Below, one piece after another: positions 10,701-21,100 of a DNA stretch of 64,000 nt. Numbering within the stretch: the stretch's first letter is position 1; every line of letters starts with the position of its first letter. The DNA is taken from positions 40,148-104,147 of the forward strand of contig JASWJB010000139.1 of NCBI GenBank assembly GCA_032433595.1. The letters are read 5' to 3'. The DNA comes from Conoideocrella luteorostrata. Its lineage: Eukaryota; Ascomycota; Sordariomycetes; Hypocreales; Clavicipitaceae. The position numbers were made by a program, and so were the translations under genes. Below the pieces are notes generated by a model. The model was not told the DNA's origin. It did no database searches and saw only the letters and a program-made list of their open reading frames with translations.

Positions 10701-11349
10701 ATTGTTCCGTACCAAAGGTCATGGAATGTGCATTGTACTGTTTGCCACTGCCAATGTTGGTCTTATGGTCATGACCACTGTTGTGAATTTGATAGCCCGC
10801 TCCATTAGAGTGGATGCTCTGGTTGAATATTGTACTAGAGCTGTCGAAGTCCGAATCTGGAATCGATGGCTCCATTGTTGATAGGCGATTAATCGCCTCC
10901 TTTAATTGGGCCATATGACTCTGGGCTGCCAGCCTGAACAGTTGATTGGTAGCCAGTGCGTCCAAGCCTCTCAGAATGCCTTGCATAAGAGTCTCAACCC
11001 GGTGTGTTTTGCCCAAACGGAGCAGACTGTTGCGATATAATTCAAGTACAGATCCATCCTTCGTATCTTTCATACCATTTTGAACCTTCAAGAAGATTGC
11101 CTGCAGCTTTTTCGCCCTCTCCTCGCAGCCCCTGATTATAGGCTCGAGAGCTATTTTTGACGAATCGTCTAAAACTGTTCCTTGGAGCTGATCACGAGCT
11201 AGACTTAGAGTGTCTTCGGTGAGAGGGAGAGTTCGGCTCACTTCTTTGAACTCTTTTGGGAGGTCTCTGAAGTGCTGGATCGCCTTACATGTCGATGAGA
11301 TGGTCTGAACAGCTGCGATGGTGGATGCAATAGCGCTGAAAATATCCAT
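7710..11349 (-). CDS. STAND/NOD-like receptor: SesA-like N-domain, amyloid-type motif, NACHT, ankyrin repeats
   Basis: Two exons: 11349-10713 and 10648-7710. The 64-bp intron (GTACGG...CTGAC...AAAG) joins 'HSMTF' to 'AQPDKP' in frame, giving 1191 residues. Residues 1-~150 resemble the NACHT_N/SesA-like helical domain. About residues 190-210 read 'YQIHNSG...NIGSGKQYN', a pattern like the fungal PP/RHIM-type amyloid signalling motifs. The NACHT domain has Walker A 'ANPGCGKSVLAKYL' and Walker B 'IVCILDAFDEC'. The C-terminal third holds about a dozen ankyrin repeats, the last eight nearly identical 33-mers ('VKLLLDKGADIEAK'). Such proteins are known or proposed in non-self recognition and programmed cell death. 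The last eight residues and the stop come from LTR copy 4, so the repeat array is truncated. Whether the shortened protein works is unknown. Confidence 0.85.
7737..8530 (-). repeat. Tandem 99-bp ankyrin repeats with high DNA identity
   Basis: Eight consecutive 99-bp units encode 33-residue ankyrin repeats and are nearly identical at DNA level (TTTATCGAGCAACAGCTTGAC recurs on the plus strand). Two unit types, '...AKDIFSYTPLCIAAG' and '...AKNDGGNTPLCIA', are interspersed, pointing to unequal exchange or gene conversion. Variation falls mainly at a few positions per unit, as reported for repeat domains of fungal STAND proteins. Confidence 0.85.
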
Positions 11350-12797
11350 TTAGAGCAACTAGGACAACGACTCAGGGATCCACTGTCAATACTGTTATGC
11401 TATACAACTACAAGACGTCAGGAATCGGTATATTTGGAACGCAACCCTCTAACAAGACGGACGGAAATGAGCTCACCGAATTGCGAAATTCCCCTGCTCC
11501 GCGAAAAAATTATGAGCTAGGAGTATTTCGCCAGCCAATAAAGGTTCGCGTTCGAGTAATGCCGGATAGAGAGAAACTGTTGGGATGGCCAGACACGGCT
11601 GTCGATGATGAGCAGTGATCATACGGTGGAAACCGAAATGAAGCTGTTCAACGGAGAGTAGGTGGGGGGAAAGCTTTCGTGCGGCGATTTCGTAAAGGTG
11701 GTCAACAGACGGCAGAAAATTATGTATTTCAAGCCTCATGTTTGGGAGACTCCTGCTTGTCCAATAAGGAGGCGCCGCCGCCACCCAGCTGTGACGATAA
11801 TGGTTGCCGTCAGATCAACTACTACGAATTGTGGCAGCAAATCCGCACTCCTCGCGGCGCAGGGCATCAATGAGACAACAATTTTACAAGGTAGTATGCC
11901 GTGGCATTAATTGACTGGTCAATTACATCTTAGCTGCATAAACAGAGGCACCGTCACGGCGCTTCGTCACAGCGCAAGGCGGCCTCACGGAGAAGGCAAG
12001 TGTCCTGATTGGCAAGAAGACAGGAGCTGAAATATTACCGCCCACCTGGCTTCAAAGATAGATTCCAGGCAGTACTAGTTGCATAAAGCGGGTGGGTTTG
12101 GAAGACACGGGTCCCTTATTGGCTTGATGCTGGTACAAGCAGGCTCAGAAGGCTTCGTGGTGTCGCAGCAAGCCACATACTTGGCATCACCTACCCAACA
12201 CTCCAGCGTCCTCGTGATCGGAGCTAGGTTTCAGCAATGAAAGCTGTCAGGCTGGCCGGCCTGCCCTTTTCCAACTCAAGGACCGAAGGCAGCCTGATTT
12301 ATTACCGGGATATACGGAGTATTTTGCTCCGAAAAGAGATAGTGGTGAAGCAGACCCACATTTTGCTTGGCCACTTAAATTGCGGATAGATCCGCTGCGA
12401 TAACCCTGTACTCTCTGTTGAACATTCGCCGAGCTGGACGGATGTTTACCATCTGAGCGACAATCCTCTGCTCGCTCGCTGGGCGAGACTATTGTTTTTT
12501 GTCCTTAGTCTTTATTGTCTACGTGGCGGAGGCTAGCGGTGGAGGCGGCGCACAAGGTGGCGATCCAGATGCTAGCTTGTTGTGATGACCGAATCCGAAG
12601 CCAGAGGTGAAGGTGGGCTGCTTCACGGTCCCACTATGTCAAAATGTGTGCCTAACCCGGCCCCCAAGTCTTTCCCGTCGTAGGGGAGCGGATTTCTCAT
12701 GGCAGACGCACGTTTTGGTCTAGGCGCGGCTGCCATCATGTTCCTCGTACAACTTGCGTAACTAAGTCATTTGTTCCAAATTTAGAATCTATTGTTT
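11350..12797. other. Intergenic, STAND gene promoter side
   Basis: About 1.4 kb without a supported gene. It contains the 5' flank of the STAND gene (right next to 11350) and the 3' flank of the DUF3632 gene. A TACGGAGTA half-palindrome lies at 12313-12321. Open frames at 11397-11910 show no family pattern. Confidence 0.45.
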
Positions 12798-13777
12798 CTA
12801 GTTACCCTCCACTACCTTCTTCATACTTTCAGCAGCGTCCGCCGCAACCTTCCTTGTCGACCGCTTCAAGGCAGTGACCTTGCTGATCCATTCAAATCGC
12901 TCTATCCAGAACGAAAAGCGGTCTTTGGACCAGCCCGGGGCCCCCTTCCAAGTCGTTGGATACCAACCCTGCTCGTCGCCCTCGGAAATCTTGCCCTCCA
13001 TTTTGTAGATACCTCGAGCGTCTATCTGCATCCACACGGCGGCAGCAGGAACCCAGTACTCAAGAACTCTAACATCGCGACACTCAAGCTCGTATTCACA
13101 ATCCTCTGCCACGACCTCGTCATCCGGATCTTCTTCCAACATCTCGTCAATGTCAGGATGATGGAATTGCTCCCATGGCGCTCTCTCCAGCGTCTCTTTG
13201 AATACCCACGCGGCGCGCTGTCGCTCGTCGAGCACGGGGACACCGCGCGTCGAGAGTTTGGCGCAAAAGGCATTGATATTTACCCAAGCTTGTCGCTTGG
13301 CATCACGTTCTGGATCATCCGACCGAGGGACTTTGACTGAAGAGTGCGTTAGCTGTGTAGACAGTACGGCATGTCAATAATATGGACCACGGGCACGAAG
13401 GACGTACAATCATAGGCGAATTCATTCCAGTGCTGTTTATAGTCTGTCATGGATGCAAAATGACCCTCCGGATCGGGGATTTTCTGAATCTCAACTACAA
13501 GATCCACCAGTCTGTCGTTTAAATCCGTTAACTTGCCGATAGCGTCAGCGATTGAACTCCATAACGTGCCATGGTCGAAGTTGCTTAAAGCATCGGGATC
13601 CTTTTTTGCTTCCTCGTGGAGCTTGATGACAGGTCTTGTCAAATCCTGTGCAACCTGGGAAATGGGAACGGTAGGATCGGTTAGGAAGACTCTCAGCGCC
13701 TCAAGCTGCTCAGGAATGAGAGGGTACTCCTCTTTCTCCTGTGCGGCGATGAATTCCTGGGGCGTGATAGCCGACAT
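12798..13777 (-). CDS. DUF3632 family protein
   Basis: Two exons, 13777-13408 and 13336-12798, with a 71-bp intron (GTACGT...GCTAACGCACTCTTCAG) that joins 'EFAYDF' to 'KVPRSDDPERDAKRQAWVNI' in frame; 302 residues. The layout (short acidic N-terminus, 'WNEFAYD', 'R.AWVNINAFCAKL', 'ALE-type' C-terminal segment 'RAPWEQFHHPDIDEML') matches the fungal DUF3632 family of unknown function, often found as accessory gene copies. No signal peptide or membrane segment is seen. A plus-strand frame of similar length (12792-13340) is the antisense shadow. No function is proposed. Confidence 0.8.
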
Positions 13778-14950
13778 GACGACGATGTGGGGAAATGCGA
13801 ATGAGATGCAGAGGGGGGATTCGTGAATTTGCTAATGACGGCGATTGCGAATAGCTTCTAGCACTGGAAGGATCTGGAAGAATTATTTTATGAGCTTGCT
13901 CGTTTTAAATACGAATTCCAGTGCAGGTTTGGGAATTGAGGGCAAATATTTCCCGGCAAGAGAGAATAAGCATTCCACGATTGAACAAGTGTTGGCCGGC
14001 TGTTGGTACAGCAGAGATGTAGGCACAGCCAAAGTGGGACATACCCGCCCGCCAGAATGGGACTAGACCCCTTTGACGTCACTAGACAGTCAGCCCAGCA
14101 AAGCACAGCCCCAACTGACCAAAGCCGTAACTAATTACATACGGAGTATTGTTTAACCTATTCAACTTCAGAATAATCAATGTCACACGATTGATGGCAC
14201 AGCGCACTCTCACATCCAACACAATCGCCGGCACTTCCAAGCGACCGGCAACGAGAAGCCGAGAAGCCCAGCTGGCCCTGAGTTCGTCAAAACGATAGTA
14301 ATAATGTAGCGCCTGTCAGCTCTCTAGTTCAAGCCACCTCTCCCGCTCATCTCATCCGCTGCCACACCCTCGGTCGCATGCCGACGCGACCATACGTGAA
14401 TCTCACAATTTCAGCCAAGCCTCTTCCATGTTAGATCGAAATTTTTCCTCCAACCACCGCATGCTCTTTTCTAGCCCCAATGCCTTCTTTGTGCTCGATC
14501 TGCAGCCTGCTCGTGATGACGGTCACACCAGTCAACCTTTTCAGCTTTCAGACTCAGCGCTAGCAGAAGTGTGGTTGAACGGTGGCTTGCACCGCAAAAG
14601 TAGTGTAGCCAGAAGGCTACTACTTCTCGGGTAGGTTTTGAGGCTCTTTGATGCCCAATGGTAGGCAGAGTCCCACGTAAGCCAGCTGCCCTTCGCAAAT
14701 ACCAATCAATGGACATTGCCGGGCAGTACCCCAAGATGTTAGCTATTGCCCGTATTAGACAACAGAGATCAGGCTTGGGACAACGGTTGATAGATGCGAC
14801 GTTGATGTCGTGCCTGTCAACTATAAAGCCCAGAAGGTCTTTGCTCATCCCGAACATCTTGTCCTCGTAAATTCCAGCCCTTCAACCTTCAAGGATCCTA
14901 CCAGTCTTTTCATATCCCCTTTTATCAGTGTTTTTCTTGCAATTGCTAAG
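13778..14950. other. Intergenic between DUF3632 and RNase genes
   Basis: No gene supported. It holds the divergent promoters of both neighbours. A TACGGAGTA motif occurs at 14140-14148. The RNase 5' flank has a pyrimidine-rich stretch (14896-14945) directly before its ATG. Confidence 0.45.
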
Positions 14951-15540
14951 ATGAGACTTGCCAACCTCTTCACGTCTTTGCTGCTTGGCATAAGCGCGGG
15001 TAGCTTCGCCCTTGCTCAGCCAGTAGAGGACCTTGGTGAACTCGATGGCCGTACACTGGTGCTTGACATCAGAGCACTGGATCTTAAGATCGCGAAAGAG
15101 CCAACCAAAGATGCTACATGCCCACACCGGGCGAAGTCTGGTAGCTTTGGGCCTTACAATGAACACAAGTATACCAAGGGCCAGATCAGGGCCGCTTTCT
15201 TGGGTGGTGCCCACCTAGCCGCCGATGGCAAGCAAGTTGGTGCTCGTACGTCTCTGATATCTCATATTTTATTTTGAGAAACGCTGTATACTAACCATAG
15301 TATTGTTCAGGCAAATACCCTCACGACTTTGGCAACGGCGAGAAGCTCCCCTTCAAGTGCGGCAAGAAGAAGATGGAGTTCCCTATTTCAACCAACAACG
15401 AAGTCTATAACGGCGGCCCGTCTGACGACATCCCCGACCGCGTTGTCTTTGAGTACCAGAAGAAGAAGAAGGAGTTCATCGTCAAGTACTGCGGCGTTAT
15501 GCGCCACGGAACGGGCAGAGATTTCCTCAAGTGCCACTAA
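14951..15540 (+). CDS. Secreted guanyl-type ribonuclease (RNase N1/T1/U2 superfamily)
   Basis: Two exons, 14951-15245 and 15311-15540; the 65-bp intron ends ACTAACCATAGTATTGTTCAG; 174 residues. A hydrophobic signal peptide ('LFTSLLLGISAGSFALA') starts the protein. After a ~90-residue middle part comes the catalytic domain. It has 'KYPHDF' (His), 'EFPI' (Glu), 'DRVVF' (Arg) and 'MRHGTG' (His), the residue order used by RNase T1-type enzymes to cleave after guanosine, plus cysteines for the usual disulphides (last one in 'FLKCH'). The 'YCGVM.H' block resembles small insect-pathogen ribotoxins as well as RNase U2-like enzymes. Whether it is a plain nutritional RNase or a ribotoxin-like factor cannot be decided here. 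The ATG at 14951 is chosen because it begins the signal peptide; the frame is open upstream. Confidence 0.8.
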
Positions 15541-16747
15541 GTCGCTACTGTGGGAGTTTCATGTACTTGAGACAAGAGGGCAGGCAGATTCGATCCTCGT
15601 CTGCATCGGAGCTTTGCAAGATTGATCGGCGAGCAATGGTTGTAGCACGCGTGTAGTATTTCCAATGCATGATCAATGCCGTGAAAGCAAGACTATTCCT
15701 CGCTCGTTAGTATGTTGATGACAATACACATGTTATTTATCTTAGGCAGACTCGTACTTTGAGACTCTTTATCTATGGACTAATTCCAAGTGCTATTGGA
15801 CCCAGTTCGTTTGTCGTTAGTCCTGCATATAATCGCGGAAAATATTACTCCAACGTCACACACCTAGAATGGCTCGCCTGTTTATTGCCCGAAATCTGAA
15901 TCCTTCCTATGTCAGTTGTCGTATACGCGTGCAAGTCATCTTCACAGAAGTCGAAGTTAATAGCCTATAATAAAACCCCCAAGGACAGAAAGATGGTTCT
16001 ATTTGTGGTAGTTTTCACGTCTATTCGCAGTCAGACATAAGAGATAGTGGCCACATCTGCGTTTCCCCTACAGAGACGCAATACACCTGAAACTATTCAC
16101 TTCCGCAAAACTTGTGCGCTGCATATACTATTGTCCCACAATCCATCCTTGCCACCATTCTAGCATTTAGTTGAACATTCATACTAAGCTCTTACCGTAA
16201 AGAAACCCTTCTCAAATGCGTATTGCTCTAAAAGCAGGCCCCTTCCACGTTGACAGCGGAGCATTCAATTTTGTTGTGCCAGTCTGAAGTCAGTTAACTC
16301 AAAATTGGGAAACTGAATACACTACTAGATTCGTACGGTAACCAAAAGCCCCACAATATTGGCGATAAGTAAGACTGTTTTCCCTTGTACTGCGGCGCTT
16401 TCCGTTGACGGCTCCGCAACGGCAGATTATGCCTATATCATCTTAATTATCTAAGACCCGCATGCGGTCTCATCTTATCTGACTTTTTCATATCTATTTT
16501 ATTTCATTCAATCCCGCAGGAGGAAATAAAGGGCTATAATTATGGTTTGTCCTTTGCTTGACTAGTCCCCTTTGGCCACTGTCTATTATTTAGCCACTCT
16601 AACCTCAATATGCGCTTACATTGTCCAAAATATGATTTGACCATTCCAAAATCACGGCAGTCCAGTAGATTCGTAGAGTAACTAGGGCATCTGGAATCTC
16701 AGGCTGTATTGTTTTAAAATTCTGGAGTTGGTTGGCCTAAACACTCC
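15541..16747. other. Intergenic, nothing recognised
   Basis: About 1.2 kb downstream of the RNase gene with no supported gene. It ends with the ACTCC target duplication of LTR copy 5. Confidence 0.45.
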
Positions 16748-16949
16748 TGTTGGAATCTCGCCGCCAAGCACACAACAAGAGCACGGATATCGTCACGTGG
16801 TCACCTTTCGGCCACCCTATTTATACGGGCATCGTAGGCATTATATCTTGACCTGTTTTTCCCCTCTTAGATAGACCCGACTTATTGAATATATTCTATT
16901 TTGAAGCAGTTGATCTAGATCACCTGTTGCACACCCTGTGCAACCCACA
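16748..16949 (+). mobile_element. Solo LTR copy 5 (copia-like, 202 bp)
   Basis: Begins TGTTGGAATCTC and ends AACCCACA. It has a perfect 5-bp target duplication ACTCC (16743-16747 and 16950-16954). It carries the family's CACGTGGTCACCTTTCGGCC, TTTATACGGGCATCG and TTGATCTAGATCAC blocks. Confidence 0.9.
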
Positions 16950-16964
16950 ACTCCACTGTGACAT

Positions 16965-17117
16965 TGTAGGAAGCACAGGGCTTCTGATTTGACGTCAAAT
17001 GGTTCTTGCACGGAGCAATAGGTTAAACAAAGTATTCAATTCATTTGTAGCTATTTAAGAGAGAGAAGAAGAGGAGGAGGAATGCCCCCGAGCGCGCCGT
17101 ATAAAAGAGGCGCTCTA
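16965..17117 (+). repeat. Second repeat family, copy B (promoter-like end)
   Basis: Aligns with 6766-6923: TGTAGGAAGCACAGGGCTTC, ATTCAATTCATTTG, GAGAGAAGAAGAGGAGGAGG, AATGCCCCCGAGCGCGCCG and TATAAAAGAGGCGCTCTA. As at 6.7 kb, a TGTTGGAAT-family LTR sits immediately to its left. The two families lie next to each other in both places, although each LTR has its own target duplication. Confidence 0.6.
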
Positions 17118-18163
17118 GGGTGGCCACGTGACCCTGTCCGTGATTGCTTGTATGCTTGACGAGGCTTTCAGAGCGGTTGGAAAATCTGTTGCGGTTTACG
17201 ATAAGTCAGCAAAGTTAGACATTAAAATCACCTCTATACGGCCGATGGATCTCATGACCTAATGAGGAGACCTGAAGTGGGATAAGTCGTAAATATCTGG
17301 CATGCATCTACAGCACCACAAAATGAAGAGGATTTGAAACGACTGTGTCTTAAATATCTGAGGTGCTGTCCTATGTCCTTCAAGTCCGAGACTTTTCTCA
17401 TTAATTGCTTTTGATGAGCTGTGACTGACTACTCGAGCAATTTTAATGAAAGTCAGTCAGTATCACCTGACAAATGTTTGAAGCAGTATGCTCAGGATTT
17501 GCCGGGGTTATAATATTTTTATATCTGAGAGTTTTGCTTACATAGACTGGCAATATGTCAAAGCATTGTCGGCCACTGAGCTAAATAGTTAATCTCAGTT
17601 AGTAGGCCGCCCGGCGGCCATGCGCGTATTCCAACTCATTTTGGAAGAGCAGATTCATTCGGCAGTCACATCATCCTGACAGCCCTCGCCGATGTGAGCG
17701 CATGGACAGCATCAGGAACGGGAGTTGAGAGATCCGAGATAAACAAACGGGCTTTATGAAATCATCATTGGCTGAGACTTGTCTAACTTTGGAGTACTGG
17801 GCCGTGAATTTGTGATGCTTCATCTCCGAACGCTACGTAAGCGCAAACAGGGCGGAGCTCATATTGAGACACTGAGGCATCTTTCCACTACAGGCTTCAA
17901 TTTACGCCGGTAACCCCAAACCGGACAAATAAGAACGAGACTGCCATGTTATTAATAGAGCAACTCATGTGGACTACACTAAATCTCGTAGACGGAACTA
18001 TAGGAGCTATGAGAAAATTAATAGTGGAATCAATCTAACAACAGTACTAGATGAGGGGAGCAGATATTAAGTTGATCTCTTTCTGCAATATGTGTACGTC
18101 TTTAGCGCCGGCGACTAACTAGATTGTCGTAAAAGTTCCATATAAAACACAGGTTATAAAATT
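17118..18163. other. Intergenic, 3' side of urea amidolyase
   Basis: About 1 kb with no gene supported; stops are dense in all frames. Confidence 0.45.
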
Positions 18164-21100
18164 TCACTCGGTTGGCTCTATGATGATCATATCATCATTG
18201 CCACCAATAAGGTCTCCCTCCGCCACCAACACATCCGCACAACGGCCACTTGCCGGACTGCGAATCTGTATCTCCATTTTGCTCGACTCAATATACGCCT
18301 GCGACACCCATTAGCAACGAAGAGTAACACGAATCAGCAAGTAACATTCCAAATCGCTTACCAAAATATCGTCTTTATGGACTTCATCCCCGACCTTGAC
18401 ATTGACTTTGTAGCACCGCCCTGGCATCAGTGACTTCACATGGACCCCATCAGTAACTATGCTAGCAGAGCTGTTCGAATGTGATCGGGCGGAAAATTTT
18501 CCGTTTGGAACATAAGGTCGACGCAACTCCTCGGCAAATGGTGTGTTTGCAATGATATCAGCACGCCTGCTGACTTGTACGTCAATATCAGTCTTGTTCT
18601 CTACAAGCCAAGCCTCATACTCGGCGAGCTCTAGTGTTCCATTCTCAACCAGAATAAGTTCGTTAGGTGGTCGCGAATCCAGTTCTACCTCACTTACAGG
18701 ATAGAACTTGATCTGATCGAACAAATGGAACATCCATGGCGGATTATCGCCGCCATGAGAGTCCATACCTCCGGAGGAAACGAGGCTATCATTCCAAATG
18801 TTCGATGTTCTCCCAACAAGTTGATACCCTCCAGGAGAATCGGTAGCATAGATACACATGTATTGTCCGCCGATACCAACAGCTCCTTGTGGTGTAAATG
18901 AGCGAGAAGGGTTATACTTAGTCCCAAACAGACGATGTCGTGGGTCCAATGGGATCGCACATGGTGACCCCATGAATACGTCACCGAGACCTATTACAAG
19001 GAACTCTGCGGCCAAAAGCGTCTCGAGGATACCTTCAATGCCATTGAGCTTTTCAAGGAAAGCGGTATTGCTTGGAAGCCAAGGCGCTTCATCTCGGATG
19101 GTTGCAGCGTAGCGCTCGACCGCTTTGCGGCAGACCTGATCGTCGAAAGCAAAGGGAAGCCTTATCGTCCGTGACGGAACCGCTGTTACGTTAGAGCATG
19201 ATTTCCAATGATCCTCAATGCGACGCAGCATGCGCTCAGGAGATATGCCTTTCTCATATGTGATGTGTAGAGTACAAACCCCTGGAGTCAATTCCTCAAC
19301 GCCAGGAATAGAAACCCTTTTATGATGCTCGCAAAACGCAAACATTTTGAAGCTCTGTTGCAACTCAAAGGATCGGCCCTCTCCGAATTCAAGTAAAATG
19401 CTTCTATCTCCCGCCTGTCGCGTAGTAATCTTGGTCGCATTGGAATTGATGCGTCCCACAACGGTAGATTTCACGGCCGGTTGCTGGTGACTATCCCCGC
19501 TGTCAACAAATTCTGTGGTTGAGAGCTCGTCCAAGGATTCCATTGACCGAAGCAATGCCTCGTCCAATTCCAAAGCAGCCTCGCAATTGATAACAACGAA
19601 ACGAATCTTGTCTCCTGGACGGACTTGCCCGACCTTCCACAGATCAGCAGACGCAACCACGCAGAATACGACAAACCCCCCGAGACTGGGACCATCGCGA
19701 CCTAGAATTACCGCTTCGTCACCGGTAAAGCTCACGCTGCCTATTGAATACGGGCTATCGTGTATGTTGGATGGATGAAGGCCGGCTTCGCCCCCACTCG
19801 GACGACTCCATTCCGGATGGGAGCCTCCAAGCCGTATTCCAAGCCGATTGCTGTTGTGATGTACCGTCCATTGGCTCGAGAACAGCTTCTCAAGTCCAGT
19901 TGATGTGAAATAGTCCGGCGCCCCATGCGGCCCTGGGATGACCCGTATGGTCCAATGAGCATTTGGCTGTCGTGGGATCGGAGCTGGCCATGTTGTCTGA
20001 GGTGAAGTGTGAGAGCCATTGATTGCATTCTGCAATGGGGAAGCTAGATTAACGACGTCTCGGCACTGGAGTTTCCGGCCCTTGAATCCTCCTAGCTTGC
20101 CAATGTCAAAGGTCGCTTGACTTCCCATGGCCAGCGGCGTCCCAATCCCACCAGACAGCGCGATGTAGACGCGACAGCCGTGTTCAACAGTGCCGATCCG
20201 CAGAATCTGTCCAGGAAGCACTTGCAGGGCTCGATTCATATCAACAAGTCTGCCATCGACTTCAACTGGCGCTACCCCACCTGTGATTGCGACCGTTGTT
20301 TTGCAATGGAATCGTAGCACTGGGCCTTCGAGTGTACATTCAAGTCCAGATGTACCAAGTGAGTTTCCAACAAGGCGGTTGGCCACGCGAAAGGAATAGT
20401 CGTCCATTGGGCCGCTTGGTGGGATTCCGACGCTCCAATACCCAACCCGGCCCGGATAATCCTGTATAGTTGTCAACGTGCCCGGTTCCAAGACCTCGAA
20501 CGAGTTAGATATCATTTGGAAGCTGTCGAGAGATTTGGTGGTGTATGATCCATGCTCGAACATTTCAGATCGGATAATTTGTTTCAGGTATTCGAGATTG
20601 TTCTGTACACCTTCTATGACAGTAGCATCAAGTCCTCGGCTCAACTTGCGGAGCGCTGACTGACGATCGACTCCGAATGCGATGATTTTCGCAAGAAGCG
20701 GGTCATAAGAAAGAGTAATCTTAGTTCCTTCCTCGACCCATGTATCGACGCGTAAGCCATCCGGAAAACGAAGCTTGGAGATCTTGCCAGCACAAGGCTG
20801 AAACTGCTCGAGCGGGCTTTCGGCGTAGACGCGAACTTCAATTGAAGCCCCTGACGTGTTGGCAGTGTCTGCGGAAGAGAAGAGACTATCACATTCTCCG
20901 CTGGCAATCTTCACCATGCACTCGACTAAATCCAGTCCAGTTACTAGCTCAGTGACGGGATGCTCAACCTGTAAGCGAGTGTTGATCTCCAAGAAGTAGA
21001 AATCGTGACTATTGATATCGTATATAAATTCGACCGTGCCAACGTTGAGATACTGTACGCTTGAGGCAATTCGCACAGCCGCAGCCTTCATTTTTTTCCG

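Noticed and set aside
12792..13340. 182-residue plus-strand open frame
   Set aside because: Antisense shadow of the DUF3632 gene, whose two-exon minus-strand model is family-consistent and in frame.
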